DNA of 64,000 bases from Candidatus Phyllobacterium onerii (GTDB taxonomy: Bacteria > Pseudomonadota > Alphaproteobacteria > Rhizobiales > Rhizobiaceae): NCBI RefSeq assembly GCF_028331445.1, contig NZ_JAQMHX010000004.1, forward strand, positions 62,001 to 126,000, in the 5' to 3' direction. Under the pieces are notes generated by a model. The model saw nothing but the letters and a program-made list of their open reading frames with translations. It was not told the DNA's origin and did not search any database. Shown piece after piece: positions 28,488-37,962 of this stretch; positions within the stretch are counted from its first letter, which is position 1, and every line of letters begins with the position of its first letter. The translations under genes were made by a program, and so were the position numbers.

Positions 28488-28990
28488 TCGCGGCTTCGAT
28501 GCTTCTCGCTTTCGTCACCATCGAGCGTCTCGGCGAGCTCCCGCTCGCCAGACGCAACACCAAAGCTCTGCTGGCGAAGGGAGCATATGAAGCCGCGCCG
28601 GGTCACTACATGTTCATCGTGGCGTTGCATGCTGCCTGGCTTGTCGGGTTGTGGATTTTTGCCTGGGACAAGCCGATTGAACCGGTTTGGCTTGCCGCTT
28701 TCATATTGCTCCAAGGCTTGCGGTTCTGGGTGCTTGTGACGTTGGGTAAGCGCTGGACCACGCGCATCATCATTCTGCCGGGAAGCCCTCTCGTGAGAAC
28801 AGGCCCTTACCGTTTCCTTTCGCATCCGAATTATGTCGTCGTGATCGGAGAGATCGCCGTGCTGCCCTTGTGCTTTGGGCTGGTATGGTATGCTGTCGCA
28901 TTCTCCGCGCTGAATGCCTTCGTTCTGGCGGTAAGGATTCGCGAAGAGAATTCCGCGCTTTCGGAGTTGCGCCATGATGCAATGCCCTGA
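28484..28990 (+). CDS. Isoprenylcysteine carboxyl methyltransferase (ICMT)-like membrane protein
   Basis: A 168-residue integral membrane protein of the ICMT-type methyltransferase family. It has several hydrophobic segments and the C-terminal cofactor region RTGPYRFLSHPNYVVVIGE (near 105-123), typical of SAM binding in the family. In Bacillus the type III PKS BpsA is paired with the homologue BpsB, which O-methylates the alkylpyrone products. By analogy this enzyme should methylate the product of the coupled synthase. ATG 28484 is chosen from the 4-bp overlap; the gene overlaps the MFS gene by 17 bp. Confidence 0.85.
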   Translation: MIAASMLLAFVTIERLGELPLARRNTKALLAKGAYEAAPGHYMFIVALHAAWLVGLWIFAWDKPIEPVWLAAFILLQGLRFWVLVTLGKRWTTRIIILPGSPLVRTGPYRFLSHPNYVVVIGEIAVLPLCFGLVWYAVAFSALNAFVLAVRIREENSALSELRHDAMP

Positions 28991-30536
28991 TGCAGGCGAA
29001 GCGCGGTTGCCAAGTCTTTCGACTTGGCTGGGCTTTTTCGCAATGTGCATCGGGATGTTCATGGGCATTCTCGACGTCCAGATCGTCGCCACGTCGCTAC
29101 CAACAATCCAGGGTGCTTTAGGCATCAACCCAGATCAGATGAGCTGGATTCAGACTGCCTATTTGATCGCCGAAATCGTTGCGATCCCGCTTACGGGTTT
29201 CTTGACCCGCTTGCTTAGTATGCGTTGGCTTTTTGTATCTGGCACTTTGCTGTTTACCGCTGCTTCCGTCGGATGTGCACAAAGCGATAGTTTCAATGCC
29301 CTTTTGTGCTGGCGCGTCCTGCAGGGGTTCTCGGGCGGGACCTTGATCCCGTTGGTTTTCTCTGCGGTTTTCTTGTTGTTCCCGCAGCGGCACCAAAGCA
29401 TCGCCACAACCGTCGCTGGCGTCGTTGCAGTCATGGCTCCGACGGTTGGACCAATCATCGGGGGGTGGATAACGGAGACATACTCATGGCACTGGCTCTT
29501 TTTGATCAATGTCGTCCCTGGCCTGGTCGCGGCGTCATTGGCAGCTTTACTGCTTCCGCGCGCGCCAATGGAGCTCAAGTATTTCCGTTCGATTGATTTT
29601 CAATCGCTGGCAATGATGGCGATGGGTCTTGCCGCCTTGGAGATCGCATTGAAAGAAGCGCCGCAACGCGGCTGGCTAGGCCCCGTCGTTTTGTCACTTT
29701 CGGCTTTCAGTATGGTTATGCTGGCTGCCTTTACCCGGCGAACATGGACGTCGCTCACTCCGATAGTCGATCTGCATAACTTCAAGGATCGAAATTTCAC
29801 CATTGGCTGCATTCTGAGTTTTGTTCTGGGCTTCGGTCTGTTCGGATCGGTGTATCTCATGCCCGTTTTCCTGGCTTTCGTCAGGGGCCACAACGCGCTG
29901 CAAATAGGCGAAATAATGCTTGTGACCGGCATTGCGCAGCTGATGATAGCGCCCTTTGCCGTCATGCTGGAACAACGGGTCGAAGCAAGACTGCTGTCAA
30001 CCATAGGCTTTCTGTTGTTCGCAATTGGCCTCGGTTGCAGTGCGTTTCAAGTACCGCAAACCGATGCTTCCGCGATGTTCTGGCCACAAGTCATCCGCGG
30101 TCTGGCAATAATGTTTTGTCTGCTCCCGCCGACGCGTCTTGCCCTGGGTAGTCTCCAAGATGACAGGGTTCCGGATGCCAGTGGCTTGTTCAATCTAATG
30201 CGCAATCTCGGCGGCGCGATAGGTTTGGCGCTGATTGACACGGTCATTTATACGCGATCAACAACGCACGGCATCGCAATAGCCAACGGTTTGCTGGCGG
30301 GTGATCAGCGGACGGAAAGATTTATTGGAATGCCTGCCAACGAGGTTGTTGCGCATATGCCGGGTAAATTCGATGCGATTGCTCAGAGCATTTTCAGCCC
30401 AATGGTTGCAAGGGCGGCGATGGTGCAATCCATCAATGAGGCATGGGCCATGATAGCGTTGATAACTTTGATACCTCTGCTGATCATCATGTTTGCCTAC
30501 CAGCTTCCACCGAAGGCCTCACCCGGAAACCATTGA
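28974..30536 (+). CDS. MFS transporter, DHA2 (EmrB/QacA) family
   Basis: A 520-residue drug:H+ antiporter-2 type transporter with about 14 hydrophobic segments. Family motifs include LDVQIVATSLPTIQ in helix 1 (near 34-47), WIQTAYLIAEIVAIPLTGFL and GPIIGGWI of the antiporter motif C. It overlaps the methyltransferase gene by 17 bp and ends the operon, so it most likely exports the methylated polyketide. No membrane fusion protein (EmrA) is adjacent, so export may reach the periplasm only, or the partner lies elsewhere. Confidence 0.88.
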   Translation: MMQCPDAGEARLPSLSTWLGFFAMCIGMFMGILDVQIVATSLPTIQGALGINPDQMSWIQTAYLIAEIVAIPLTGFLTRLLSMRWLFVSGTLLFTAASVGCAQSDSFNALLCWRVLQGFSGGTLIPLVFSAVFLLFPQRHQSIATTVAGVVAVMAPTVGPIIGGWITETYSWHWLFLINVVPGLVAASLAALLLPRAPMELKYFRSIDFQSLAMMAMGLAALEIALKEAPQRGWLGPVVLSLSAFSMVMLAAFTRRTWTSLTPIVDLHNFKDRNFTIGCILSFVLGFGLFGSVYLMPVFLAFVRGHNALQIGEIMLVTGIAQLMIAPFAVMLEQRVEARLLSTIGFLLFAIGLGCSAFQVPQTDASAMFWPQVIRGLAIMFCLLPPTRLALGSLQDDRVPDASGLFNLMRNLGGAIGLALIDTVIYTRSTTHGIAIANGLLAGDQRTERFIGMPANEVVAHMPGKFDAIAQSIFSPMVARAAMVQSINEAWAMIALITLIPLLIIMFAYQLPPKASPGNH

Positions 30537-30592
30537 TGGCCACGCCGACGGCTCACATTTGGTGCTACGTCACGTTCACGTAGACACGGATC

Positions 30593-31420
30593 TCAAGCGA
30601 CTGATTTTACCTTCCTGGCACCGCGTCTTGCCAGAAGATTGGCGACGACAAGGAGGAGGATGGAAAGAACCATCATCAAGGTTGCGGCGGCAGTGATCGC
30701 TGGGCTCAGCCTTTCCCGCAGGCCGATGAACATCTCGAGTGGCATCGTTCGCTGATTGGCGCTGGCAAGAAACTGGGCAACGACCACTTCATCGAACGAT
30801 GTGACAAAAGCAAAAGCTGCTCCCGACAGGACGCCGGGCAGGATCAAGGGCAGCATTACCCGGTAGAATGCCACGACGGGTTTGGCGCCGGCAATCGATG
30901 CCGCTCGCATAAGGTTGCGATCAAATCCCGTCAGACTTGCACCAACCGTCACGACCACAAAGGGACTGGCGAGGGCGGTATGAGCCAGAATGATCCCCAG
31001 ATAGGTGCTCGCCAAACCAACCCGTGCATAGAACAGATAAGACCCTACAGCGGTGATGACCACCGGCACGATCAAGGGAGAGATCACCAGCGGCATGATG
31101 ATGCGCCGCGCCGGGAATCTGTCGCTGGATAGCGCTATCGCTGTTAGTGTCCCGAGGACTGTGGCGAGGGCGGTGGTGCCAAAGGCGATGACCAGACTGT
31201 TTCCTATTGCCGTCTGCCAGCGGTCGGTGCCGAGAACCACCTCGTACCAGCGTGTGGAAAGCCCCTCCAGCGGAAACACGAAGAAGGTTCCGCTGTTGAA
31301 CGAAAGCGGCACAGGAATGAGAATCGGCACCATCAGAAAGGCGATTACGAGGGCGCCCCAGAGCCACAATAATGTAACCCGTATTCGTTCACCGATCGTG
31401 GGATAGGGAGACAACAGCAT
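30593..31420 (-). CDS. ABC transporter permease, PotC type
   Basis: A 275-residue inner-membrane permease with six hydrophobic segments and an EAA-type loop (AASIAGAKPVVAFYRVMLPL, near 166-185). It matches the PotC/YdcV half of spermidine/putrescine-type importers. The start ATG 31420 is 2 nt after the stop of the other permease (GTG 31426 is also in frame). The open frame continuing up to 31870 is an antisense extension within the partner gene and is rejected. It is the last gene of the importer operon. Confidence 0.87.
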   Translation of the reverse strand: MLLSPYPTIGERIRVTLLWLWGALVIAFLMVPILIPVPLSFNSGTFFVFPLEGLSTRWYEVVLGTDRWQTAIGNSLVIAFGTTALATVLGTLTAIALSSDRFPARRIIMPLVISPLIVPVVITAVGSYLFYARVGLASTYLGIILAHTALASPFVVVTVGASLTGFDRNLMRAASIAGAKPVVAFYRVMLPLILPGVLSGAAFAFVTSFDEVVVAQFLASANQRTMPLEMFIGLRERLSPAITAAATLMMVLSILLLVVANLLARRGARKVKSVA

Positions 31421-31422
31421 GA

Positions 31423-32697
31423 TCACACCGGCTTCAGGCGATCGAGACCGAGCATGCGGGCAAACACCGCATAAAGTCCCATGGTGAAAACGAGGAGGAT
31501 AAAACTGAGCGCAGCAGCCATTTCCCAATTCAGTTCGACATTGACGTAGTTGGCAATGAAGTTGCTGATCAGCTGGTCGCCGGCGCCGCCGATAAGAGCT
31601 GGCGTAATGTAGTAGCCGAGGCAAAGAATGAACGTCAGCAAACAGCCCGCCATAATTCCCGGCACCACCTGCGGAAGATAGACGCGCAGGAACGATGTCA
31701 GCGGCCTGCCGCCGAGGGAATAAGCTGCGCGCATCTGCGACGGCTGGATGGTGCGCATGACGCTGTAGATCGGCAGTAGCGTGAATGGTAACTGGATGTG
31801 GGTCATAGCAATGACGAGCCCGAGCCGGCTGTACATCAGGTCGAGTCTGGTGCCGGTCACGCCGAGCCAAAGGAGAACATCATTGACCAATCCGAATTTT
31901 TGCAAAAGCACAGTCCACGCTGCGGTCCGCACAAGGATCGACGTCCAGAACGGTAGTAGAACGGCAACAATGAGTATCGCCCCAAGTGTCTTTGGCACGC
32001 TGGAAATCAGGTAGGCGAGAGGAAAGCCGAGTACGAGCGTAGCAAGTGTGACCGTAGCCGCCATGAGGAAGGTACGTGCGAAAACGCGCAGGAATATAGC
32101 CTGCTCGGGAGGGACGCGTTCGATGCTTCCATCGGCATTCCAGCGAAGGTCGACCGCGCTCAAGAGATAGAATGAAGTGAGGGCATGTCTTCCTCTCACT
32201 ATCGTTGCCCATGTGCCAGGGCTGGTCCAGAACGGCATCGATTTGATGACGGATACAGTGTCAGCCACTCCTTCCTTGTCGAGCGCCCGGGCAGTCTTGA
32301 GAATGTGGCTGCGGGCCCCGGGTAACCGTGCATTCAAACCTTTCGCAAATTCGGAGAGATTTCCATTTTGCTGACTGGCTTTGAGATCGGCGGCGAGTGC
32401 TTCAAGGGTTTTGTCCTCGGGGATTCCGTTGCCGCTCCAGCTCTGCATCGCAGCGCCGGTAAGTGGTAAAGCATTGGCGATCGTTGGGTCGTAAACGGCC
32501 CGCGACAGGAGAATGGCAATCGGAATGCCGAAACTGAGGAGCAACAGGGTCAGGAGGGGCATGGCAAGCGCGAACGAGCGCAGGCGTTCGCGTGCCTGGG
32601 ATCTCCGGATCGCTGCCGCGACAGACCTGGTGTCGGCTGCGTTGGGAGCGGTAATGAACTGCCCCTGATCCATGTTGGTGGGCTGGACCGCGGACAC
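31423..32697 (-). CDS. ABC transporter permease, PotB type, with long N-terminal periplasmic insert
   Basis: A 424-residue permease, longer than the usual 280-310 of PotB. After the first hydrophobic segment (near 42-66) comes a hydrophilic insert of about 120 residues before the remaining five segments. The EAA-like loop is AAYSLGGRPLTSFLRVYLPQ. Long-loop permeases of this type occur in some polyamine/opine-like importers. The start is GTG 32697, 2 nt after the binding-protein stop; ATG 32673 is possible. Confidence 0.85.
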   Translation of the reverse strand: MSAVQPTNMDQGQFITAPNAADTRSVAAAIRRSQARERLRSFALAMPLLTLLLLSFGIPIAILLSRAVYDPTIANALPLTGAAMQSWSGNGIPEDKTLEALAADLKASQQNGNLSEFAKGLNARLPGARSHILKTARALDKEGVADTVSVIKSMPFWTSPGTWATIVRGRHALTSFYLLSAVDLRWNADGSIERVPPEQAIFLRVFARTFLMAATVTLATLVLGFPLAYLISSVPKTLGAILIVAVLLPFWTSILVRTAAWTVLLQKFGLVNDVLLWLGVTGTRLDLMYSRLGLVIAMTHIQLPFTLLPIYSVMRTIQPSQMRAAYSLGGRPLTSFLRVYLPQVVPGIMAGCLLTFILCLGYYITPALIGGAGDQLISNFIANYVNVELNWEMAAALSFILLVFTMGLYAVFARMLGLDRLKPV

Positions 32698-32699
32698 GG

Positions 32700-33749
32700 C
32701 TATTGCGCTAGCCAGGCGTTAAAGCGCTTGACCAGATCCTCGCCATAGTCGCCCCAAAACTCGGTATCGGCGACGAGATAGGAATTCATGTGCTCTGGAG
32801 CATTCGGCAATTTGGGCAGCGCATCGGCAGCCACGAACTCAGTTGCGTCGGTACGCACCGGACCATAGGTGATATGACTAGCGAGCTTGGCGTTGTTCTC
32901 GGGCTTGCTGATATAGGCGAGATATTTATAGGCGAGCTCCGGGTTCTTCGCGCCTTTCGGAATGCTGATCATGTCATATTCGAGGATCTGACCGTCCCAG
33001 ACGATTTTGAACGGCTTTGAATCCGTGTCGATCGCATTCTGGATGCGGCCGTTCCACGCCGTCGTCATGACCACTTCTTTTGAGGCAAGCAATTGCGCCG
33101 GTTGTGCGCCGGCATCCCACCAGACAATATCGCTCTTGATTGTATCCAGCTTCTTGAACGCGCGATCAACGCCTTCCGGGGTGCCAAGGACCTCGTAAAC
33201 CTGATCTGCAGGCACTCCGTCGGCCATGAGCGCCCATTCGAGATTCTGCGCGGGGAATCTCCGCATTGCGCGCTTGCCGGGAAACTTCGTCGTGTCAAAG
33301 ATGTCGAGCACCGACGTCGGCGCTTCCTTCAGGACATTCGGATCATAGGCGAGGATGTCGCCATAGGCATCAAGGCCGACACCGCATTTGAGAGCGGAGC
33401 CCTCGATGAATTTGGATTGGTCGGCGATTTTTGAATAATCGAGGGGCTCGAGGATGCCTGCATCACAACCCTGCAGAACCGTAGCAGTCTCGACGGTAAC
33501 AAGGTCGATCGGCACATTACCCGTGTCGACCATGGCTTTGACCTTGCCTAGATCGCCAAGATATTCCTGTTCGACAATCTTGATGCCGGTTTCCTTGCTG
33601 AAAGGTTCGAACCAGGCTTTACGCTGCGCGTCCTGCCACGCACCGCCGCTGGCCATGATCGATAATTCCTCGGCAATGGCGGAATGACTGAAAAGTGCGC
33701 AGACGGCGACTGTCGCCAAGGCAACGGAATGGAAAGAATTGCGTTTCAT
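32700..33749 (-). CDS. ABC transporter substrate-binding protein, PotD / spermidine-putrescine type
   Basis: A 349-residue periplasmic receptor with a signal peptide of about 26 residues (HSAIA-EE) and the PotD-like solute-binding fold (LSIMASGGAWQDA at the mature N-terminus). ATG 33749 has AGAGGGA just upstream; the frame open to 33812 has none. It sits between the ATPase and permeases. The ligand could be a polyamine, opine or modified amino acid; the divergent MocR regulator and amino-acid oxidase support a nitrogenous compound. Confidence 0.87.
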   Translation of the reverse strand: MKRNSFHSVALATVAVCALFSHSAIAEELSIMASGGAWQDAQRKAWFEPFSKETGIKIVEQEYLGDLGKVKAMVDTGNVPIDLVTVETATVLQGCDAGILEPLDYSKIADQSKFIEGSALKCGVGLDAYGDILAYDPNVLKEAPTSVLDIFDTTKFPGKRAMRRFPAQNLEWALMADGVPADQVYEVLGTPEGVDRAFKKLDTIKSDIVWWDAGAQPAQLLASKEVVMTTAWNGRIQNAIDTDSKPFKIVWDGQILEYDMISIPKGAKNPELAYKYLAYISKPENNAKLASHITYGPVRTDATEFVAADALPKLPNAPEHMNSYLVADTEFWGDYGEDLVKRFNAWLAQ

Positions 33750-33784
33750 GGGTCCCTCTCTTGTTCTTAGTTGTGGTCTTGTAC

Positions 33785-34924
33785 CTATTGTTGCGCCGGA
33801 AATGCGCGGCATTCCGTGTGCGACCAGCCGAGCCTAATTCGTTGAGCTTCTGTCGTTATCGTTTCAGGGCCCACTTTCACGCTCAGCAGTTGACCATTGT
33901 CGAGCCGCGCAAGGAGCCGCAAATGATCACCGAGATAGATTCTTCCTTCGACAGTTGCCTCGAAATCGTTCTCCTCATCGGCAGCCGCAGCGATCCGAAT
34001 GCATTCAGGGCGGATGGCGACTTGGCACGAGGTTCCTTGAGTTCCAATGTCGATGGGAGTTGCGCGGAGGAGTCCGCCACCCCTCAAGGCCACCTGGCAA
34101 ACATGGCCTGAAACCTGTTCGACAATGCCTTCGAGCGTATTGTTCTCGCCGATAAAACTCGCGACGAAAGGGCTCTCCGGCTTTTTGTACAAATTGTCCG
34201 GCGTGCCGATCTGGGCGATGCCGCCGTTGTTGAATACAGCGACGCGATCCGACATGGTCAGTGCTTCGCTTTGATCGTGGGTCACGTAAACGATGGTCAC
34301 TCCCAACATGGAATGAAGCTGCTTAATCTCAAGCTGCATGTGTTCGCGCAGTTTCTTGTCAAGCGCTCCAAGCGGCTCGTCCATGAGAACAAGGCTTGGC
34401 TCGAACACCAGCGCTCGAGCTAGTGCGACGCGCTGCTGCTGCCCACCCGAGAGCTGCCCAGGCCGACGGTCGCCGAACTTCCGCAGCTGGATCATATCCA
34501 GCGCCTTATGGACGCGGGCGGTTACGTCAGCTTTCGAAAATTTCCGTACAGAAAGCGGGAACCCGACGTTCTCCTCGACAGTCATGTGCGGAAACAGCGC
34601 GTAGTTTTGGAAGACCATGCCAATGTTGCGTTCATAGGGTGGTCGACGGTCGACCGATTGCCCGTCTAACATGATGCTGCCATTGGTTGGACGCTCGAAG
34701 CCCGCCAGCATATTCAGCGTGGTCGTTTTGCCGGAGCCTGAAGGCCCGAGCAATGTAAGGAATTCGCCCTTTGCCACATGCATGTTGAGCCGTGTCACAG
34801 CAAACGAACAGCCGTCGTAGGATTTCTCCACGTCAACAAATTCGACAAAGCGATCGGGTTCGGCGTGAGAGACGCCTTTCGCAGCTAACGTTTCGAATTG
34901 TCTATTCGTATGCGCGACCATCAT
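33785..34924 (-). CDS. ABC transporter ATP-binding protein, PotA type
   Basis: A 379-residue ATPase: Walker A GPSGSGKTT (near 58-66), Q-loop FQNYALFPHM, signature LSGGQQQRVALARAL, Walker B LVLMDEPLGALD, H-loop VTHD, and a C-terminal TOBE domain. It is the first gene of the minus-strand importer operon, whose promoter must lie in the region shared with the divergent MocR gene. Either of two adjacent ATG codons (34924 or 34921) may be used. Confidence 0.9.
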   Translation of the reverse strand: MMVAHTNRQFETLAAKGVSHAEPDRFVEFVDVEKSYDGCSFAVTRLNMHVAKGEFLTLLGPSGSGKTTTLNMLAGFERPTNGSIMLDGQSVDRRPPYERNIGMVFQNYALFPHMTVEENVGFPLSVRKFSKADVTARVHKALDMIQLRKFGDRRPGQLSGGQQQRVALARALVFEPSLVLMDEPLGALDKKLREHMQLEIKQLHSMLGVTIVYVTHDQSEALTMSDRVAVFNNGGIAQIGTPDNLYKKPESPFVASFIGENNTLEGIVEQVSGHVCQVALRGGGLLRATPIDIGTQGTSCQVAIRPECIRIAAAADEENDFEATVEGRIYLGDHLRLLARLDNGQLLSVKVGPETITTEAQRIRLGWSHTECRAFPAQQ

Positions 34925-35045
34925 TGGACCGGGTCACCAGCTACTATGTGCGGCGCGCGCGGTTGGAGTTGCATCCACGCTGCTTCACGCAACCAACGTT
35001 TTGGGCACATCTGCTCCTCCTTGGGGATCGTTGAACTTATATGAT

Positions 35046-35188
35046 CATACAATCAGCCGTTGGTGGGATAATGAACCATACAATCGGTATGTCAAGTTCT
35101 AATTGTGTGGTATTTCCAACAAAAATTATGTTGATTGAAAAGTTATCCCACATGAATTCGATTGTTCGGCCATTTATCGTATGGTACA
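35046..35188. promoter_or_regulatory. Candidate MocR operator region with repeated CATACAATC motifs
   Basis: The 285-bp divergent gap holds two direct copies of CATACAATC (35046-35054 and 35077-35085, 31 bp apart), an inverted relative ATTGTGTGGT (35102-35111) and looser relatives GATTGTTCGG (35160) and CGTATGGTAC (35179-35188). MocR/GntR regulators often bind such spaced direct repeats, about three helical turns apart here. Joint control of importer and oxidase is inferred. Confidence 0.4.
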
Positions 35189-35209
35189 AGTCGGATGTTA
35201 ACGTGCAGA

Positions 35210-36613
35210 ATGGCTCCAATATTGATGATGCAAGATTTGCAGCTTTCCGGAGGCGAAGGCCCAGTTTACCGTCGCCTTGCGGACGCAATTGCCGACCGGA
35301 TCGCGAGCGGTCTGCTCACTGCCGGCGAACGGCTGCCGCCCCAACGCGAGATCGCCCAAAGCCTTGGAATCAATGTAACAACCGTAACGCGGGCTTTCTC
35401 CACGCTTCAGGAGCGCGGGCTCATCGATGCGCGGCCAGGCAGGGGCATGCTTGTCGCGGATCAGAAGAATGACGCAGGGGCTGGCTTCGTTTCTGCTCCA
35501 AGCGAAGAGGCGGGTATCGTCGACCTTTCGATCAACCGCCCCGCTACCAATGCTTATCTCGACGTTTTCACAGCGCTTCTGCCACGACTTGCCAAGAACC
35601 GCCACTATGATTCAATTCAGGACTACCATCCTGCCGAGGGGCCGCTCTGGGCACGAACGGCAGTGGCGGATTGGCTGAAGTCAGTTGCGGGTGACGGCGA
35701 TCCGGGGAGGGTTGTACTGACAATCGGTGCCCAGCATGCTCTCGACTGCGTCCTTAGTGCCGTGACCCAGAAAAGCGACGTCATTCTAGCCGATGAAGTG
35801 ACATATCAGGGCATCAATGCCCTCTGTCGCTCGCACGGTCTCGACCTGCGGGGCCTCGCGATGGACAAGGGTGGGCTCAGGCCCGACGCCTTCGACGCCG
35901 CCTGCGTACAATGGCGACCGAGAGCGGTTTTCTTGGTACCCAGCCTGCATAATCCGACAACGATTACACTCTCGGAAGCACGACGCAGAGAAATTGTTGA
36001 AATAGCGCGGCGACACAATGTGCTGATCATCGAAGATGATGTCTACCGTCCGCTGCTTAACGAGTCCCCACCGTCGTTCGCTAGTCTCGAACCGGAACTA
36101 ACTGTTTATATCGGCGGATTTTCCAAGTGTGTGGCACCGGGATTGAGGTTTGGCTTTGTCATTGGGCCGCGATTCATGATGGGGCAGGTGGCGGCTGCGC
36201 TCCGGATCAACTGCTGGAGCGTCAATCCGATGGCGGCGCTGATCGCAACCATTCTGCTTGAAGAGGGTACCGCGGTTGAGGTGATCGACGCCCAGAAAGC
36301 GGAGCTTTCACAACGGCAACACATTCTCACCGAAATGCTTGGAGACTTCGATCTTCAGACCGATGTGACCTCAACCCACGCTTGGTTACACTTGCCCGAA
36401 CCCTGGCGCGGCGCCAGCTTTGCCCGCACGTGCCTGCAGCGAGGCGTTGGTGTTTTGCCCGGCGATGCTTTCGCAATCGGACGTGAACCCGTGCAGCACG
36501 GCGTACGCATCAATGTCGGTGCGGCTCGCTCCCGGGACGACCTCCGGCGTGCTCTGAAGACAATGCGCGAATTGTTGGAAGCGGGTCATCTGCAGATTCC
36601 GGGCTTCGTCTAG
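35210..36613 (+). CDS. MocR-type regulator: GntR winged helix fused to PLP aminotransferase domain
   Basis: A 467-residue fusion. The N-terminal GntR helix-turn-helix is near residues 10-80 (YRRLADAIADRIASGLL, then REIAQSLGINVTTVTRA). The C-terminal fold type I aminotransferase domain has the PLP lysine in GGFSKCVAPGLR. Such proteins sense PLP-linked amino compounds and activate neighbouring genes. The start is uncertain among ATG 35210, 35225 and 35228, none with a good ribosome binding site. It is divergent from the importer and 9 nt ahead of the oxidase gene, so it is the likely regulator of both. Confidence 0.85.
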   Translation: MAPILMMQDLQLSGGEGPVYRRLADAIADRIASGLLTAGERLPPQREIAQSLGINVTTVTRAFSTLQERGLIDARPGRGMLVADQKNDAGAGFVSAPSEEAGIVDLSINRPATNAYLDVFTALLPRLAKNRHYDSIQDYHPAEGPLWARTAVADWLKSVAGDGDPGRVVLTIGAQHALDCVLSAVTQKSDVILADEVTYQGINALCRSHGLDLRGLAMDKGGLRPDAFDAACVQWRPRAVFLVPSLHNPTTITLSEARRREIVEIARRHNVLIIEDDVYRPLLNESPPSFASLEPELTVYIGGFSKCVAPGLRFGFVIGPRFMMGQVAAALRINCWSVNPMAALIATILLEEGTAVEVIDAQKAELSQRQHILTEMLGDFDLQTDVTSTHAWLHLPEPWRGASFARTCLQRGVGVLPGDAFAIGREPVQHGVRINVGAARSRDDLRRALKTMRELLEAGHLQIPGFV

Positions 36614-36622
36614 GAGAATCAA

Positions 36623-37870
36623 GTGAGCGAGTCAAAGAGCGTCGAAATCGCAATTGTTGGCGCTGGCGTGATCGGTCTAACGATAGCATTGCGACTGGCT
36701 TCAGAGGGGCGCGAGGTCCTCATGATCGACCCGAATGAGCCAGGCTCAGGGGCGTCGTTCGGAAATGCCGGAACATTTGCAGACTACGCTTGCGTGCCAG
36801 TGGGCAACCCGGATGTTCTCAAAAATCTGCCGCGACTATTGTTCGATGCCAACAGCCCGTTTTCGTTGCGTTGGGCTGCACTCCACCAGATTGCACCTTG
36901 GCTGGTGCGGTTTGTACGTCAATCCCTGCCTGCGGCTGCTCGCGCAAATGCTGCTGCTCTGGCAGACTTGCTGGTCGAAGCTCTGCCGGCTTGGGAAGAG
37001 ATGACGGTGGAAGCCGGAGCCGAAAAACTCATGCGCAGGAACGGCTGTCTTTATGTGCAGCAAAACACGAGCAACCGCTCCCGCGGGTCGTGGGCTCATT
37101 CGATTCGGTGCGAGCTCGGGATGCGTCAGGAAACACTCAGTGCGGAGGAAGTGGCTGCGATGGAGCCGACGCTTCCGCGGTTCGAGGGCTCCGGCGTCTT
37201 TTTCCCCGACTCCATACATGTCACGGATCCGAGCGCGTTGATGCGTCGGCTGGCCGCAGCAGGAAACGCCAAAGGCGTGGGCGTTCATAGATCGCGAGTG
37301 GTTAAACTCAAAATCACTGGCGATCGGACCCATCTCAGCGGGCCCGATCTTGATCTGACAGCCGAAACCGTAGTGATCGCGGCTGGCGCTTTTTCCAGGG
37401 AACTCGCTTTGCAGGCGGGGGACAGGATTCCGCTTGAAACCGAACGGGGTTATCATCTCGAATATGCAACGGAAAGTCCGCTGCTCCAGCGTCCTGTTTG
37501 TCCAACCCATCTCGGATTTTACATGACGCCGATGGCCGGCAGGCTTCGGGTTGCCGGCACCGTGGAACTTGGCGGAACCTCAGCTGGCCCCAATCAATCG
37601 CGGTTTGAACTTCTGGACCGCGGAGTCCGGCAGTATTTCCCGGAATTGGACAAGGCTTCATCGAAGTGGCTGGGTTTCAGGCCGTCTCTGCCGGATTCGC
37701 GGCCGGTCATTGGACGGAGCCGCAATAGCGAGAATGTGGTCTATGCCTTTGGGCACGGCCATCTCGGACTCACCTTGGCCGCCATCACGAGCAGATTAGT
37801 CGCCGGTGTCATCAGCGGCAACACGGACCCGGTGACGGCACGCTTCACGCCAGAACGATTTGGTAGATGA
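36623..37870 (+). CDS. FAD-dependent oxidoreductase, D-amino-acid dehydrogenase (DadA)-like
   Basis: A 415-residue flavoprotein of the DAO family: N-terminal GAGVIGLTIA (near 12-21), then GSGASFGNAG, and a C-terminal GHGHLGLTLA FAD-binding stretch, as in DadA-type dehydrogenases. It should oxidatively deaminate a D-amino acid or a secondary amine such as an opine or N-methyl amino acid. The start is GTG 36623 with AGGAG upstream, 9 nt after the MocR stop. It fits the role of catabolic enzyme for the compound taken up by the divergent Pot-type importer. Confidence 0.85.
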   Translation: MSESKSVEIAIVGAGVIGLTIALRLASEGREVLMIDPNEPGSGASFGNAGTFADYACVPVGNPDVLKNLPRLLFDANSPFSLRWAALHQIAPWLVRFVRQSLPAAARANAAALADLLVEALPAWEEMTVEAGAEKLMRRNGCLYVQQNTSNRSRGSWAHSIRCELGMRQETLSAEEVAAMEPTLPRFEGSGVFFPDSIHVTDPSALMRRLAAAGNAKGVGVHRSRVVKLKITGDRTHLSGPDLDLTAETVVIAAGAFSRELALQAGDRIPLETERGYHLEYATESPLLQRPVCPTHLGFYMTPMAGRLRVAGTVELGGTSAGPNQSRFELLDRGVRQYFPELDKASSKWLGFRPSLPDSRPVIGRSRNSENVVYAFGHGHLGLTLAAITSRLVAGVISGNTDPVTARFTPERFGR

Positions 37871-37962
37871 ACGATAGAAAGTATCGCCGATACGCTCCTT
37901 GAAAGATACAGTCTGCGGCAATCCGCACGACGATGTCTTCTCGAACATAAGGAGAATATTTG

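Noticed and set aside
30593..31870. A 425-residue permease with a long N-terminal extension
   Set aside because: The first 150 residues lie antiparallel in frame to the partner permease gene and are unlike any permease; ATG 31420 gives a normal PotC length.
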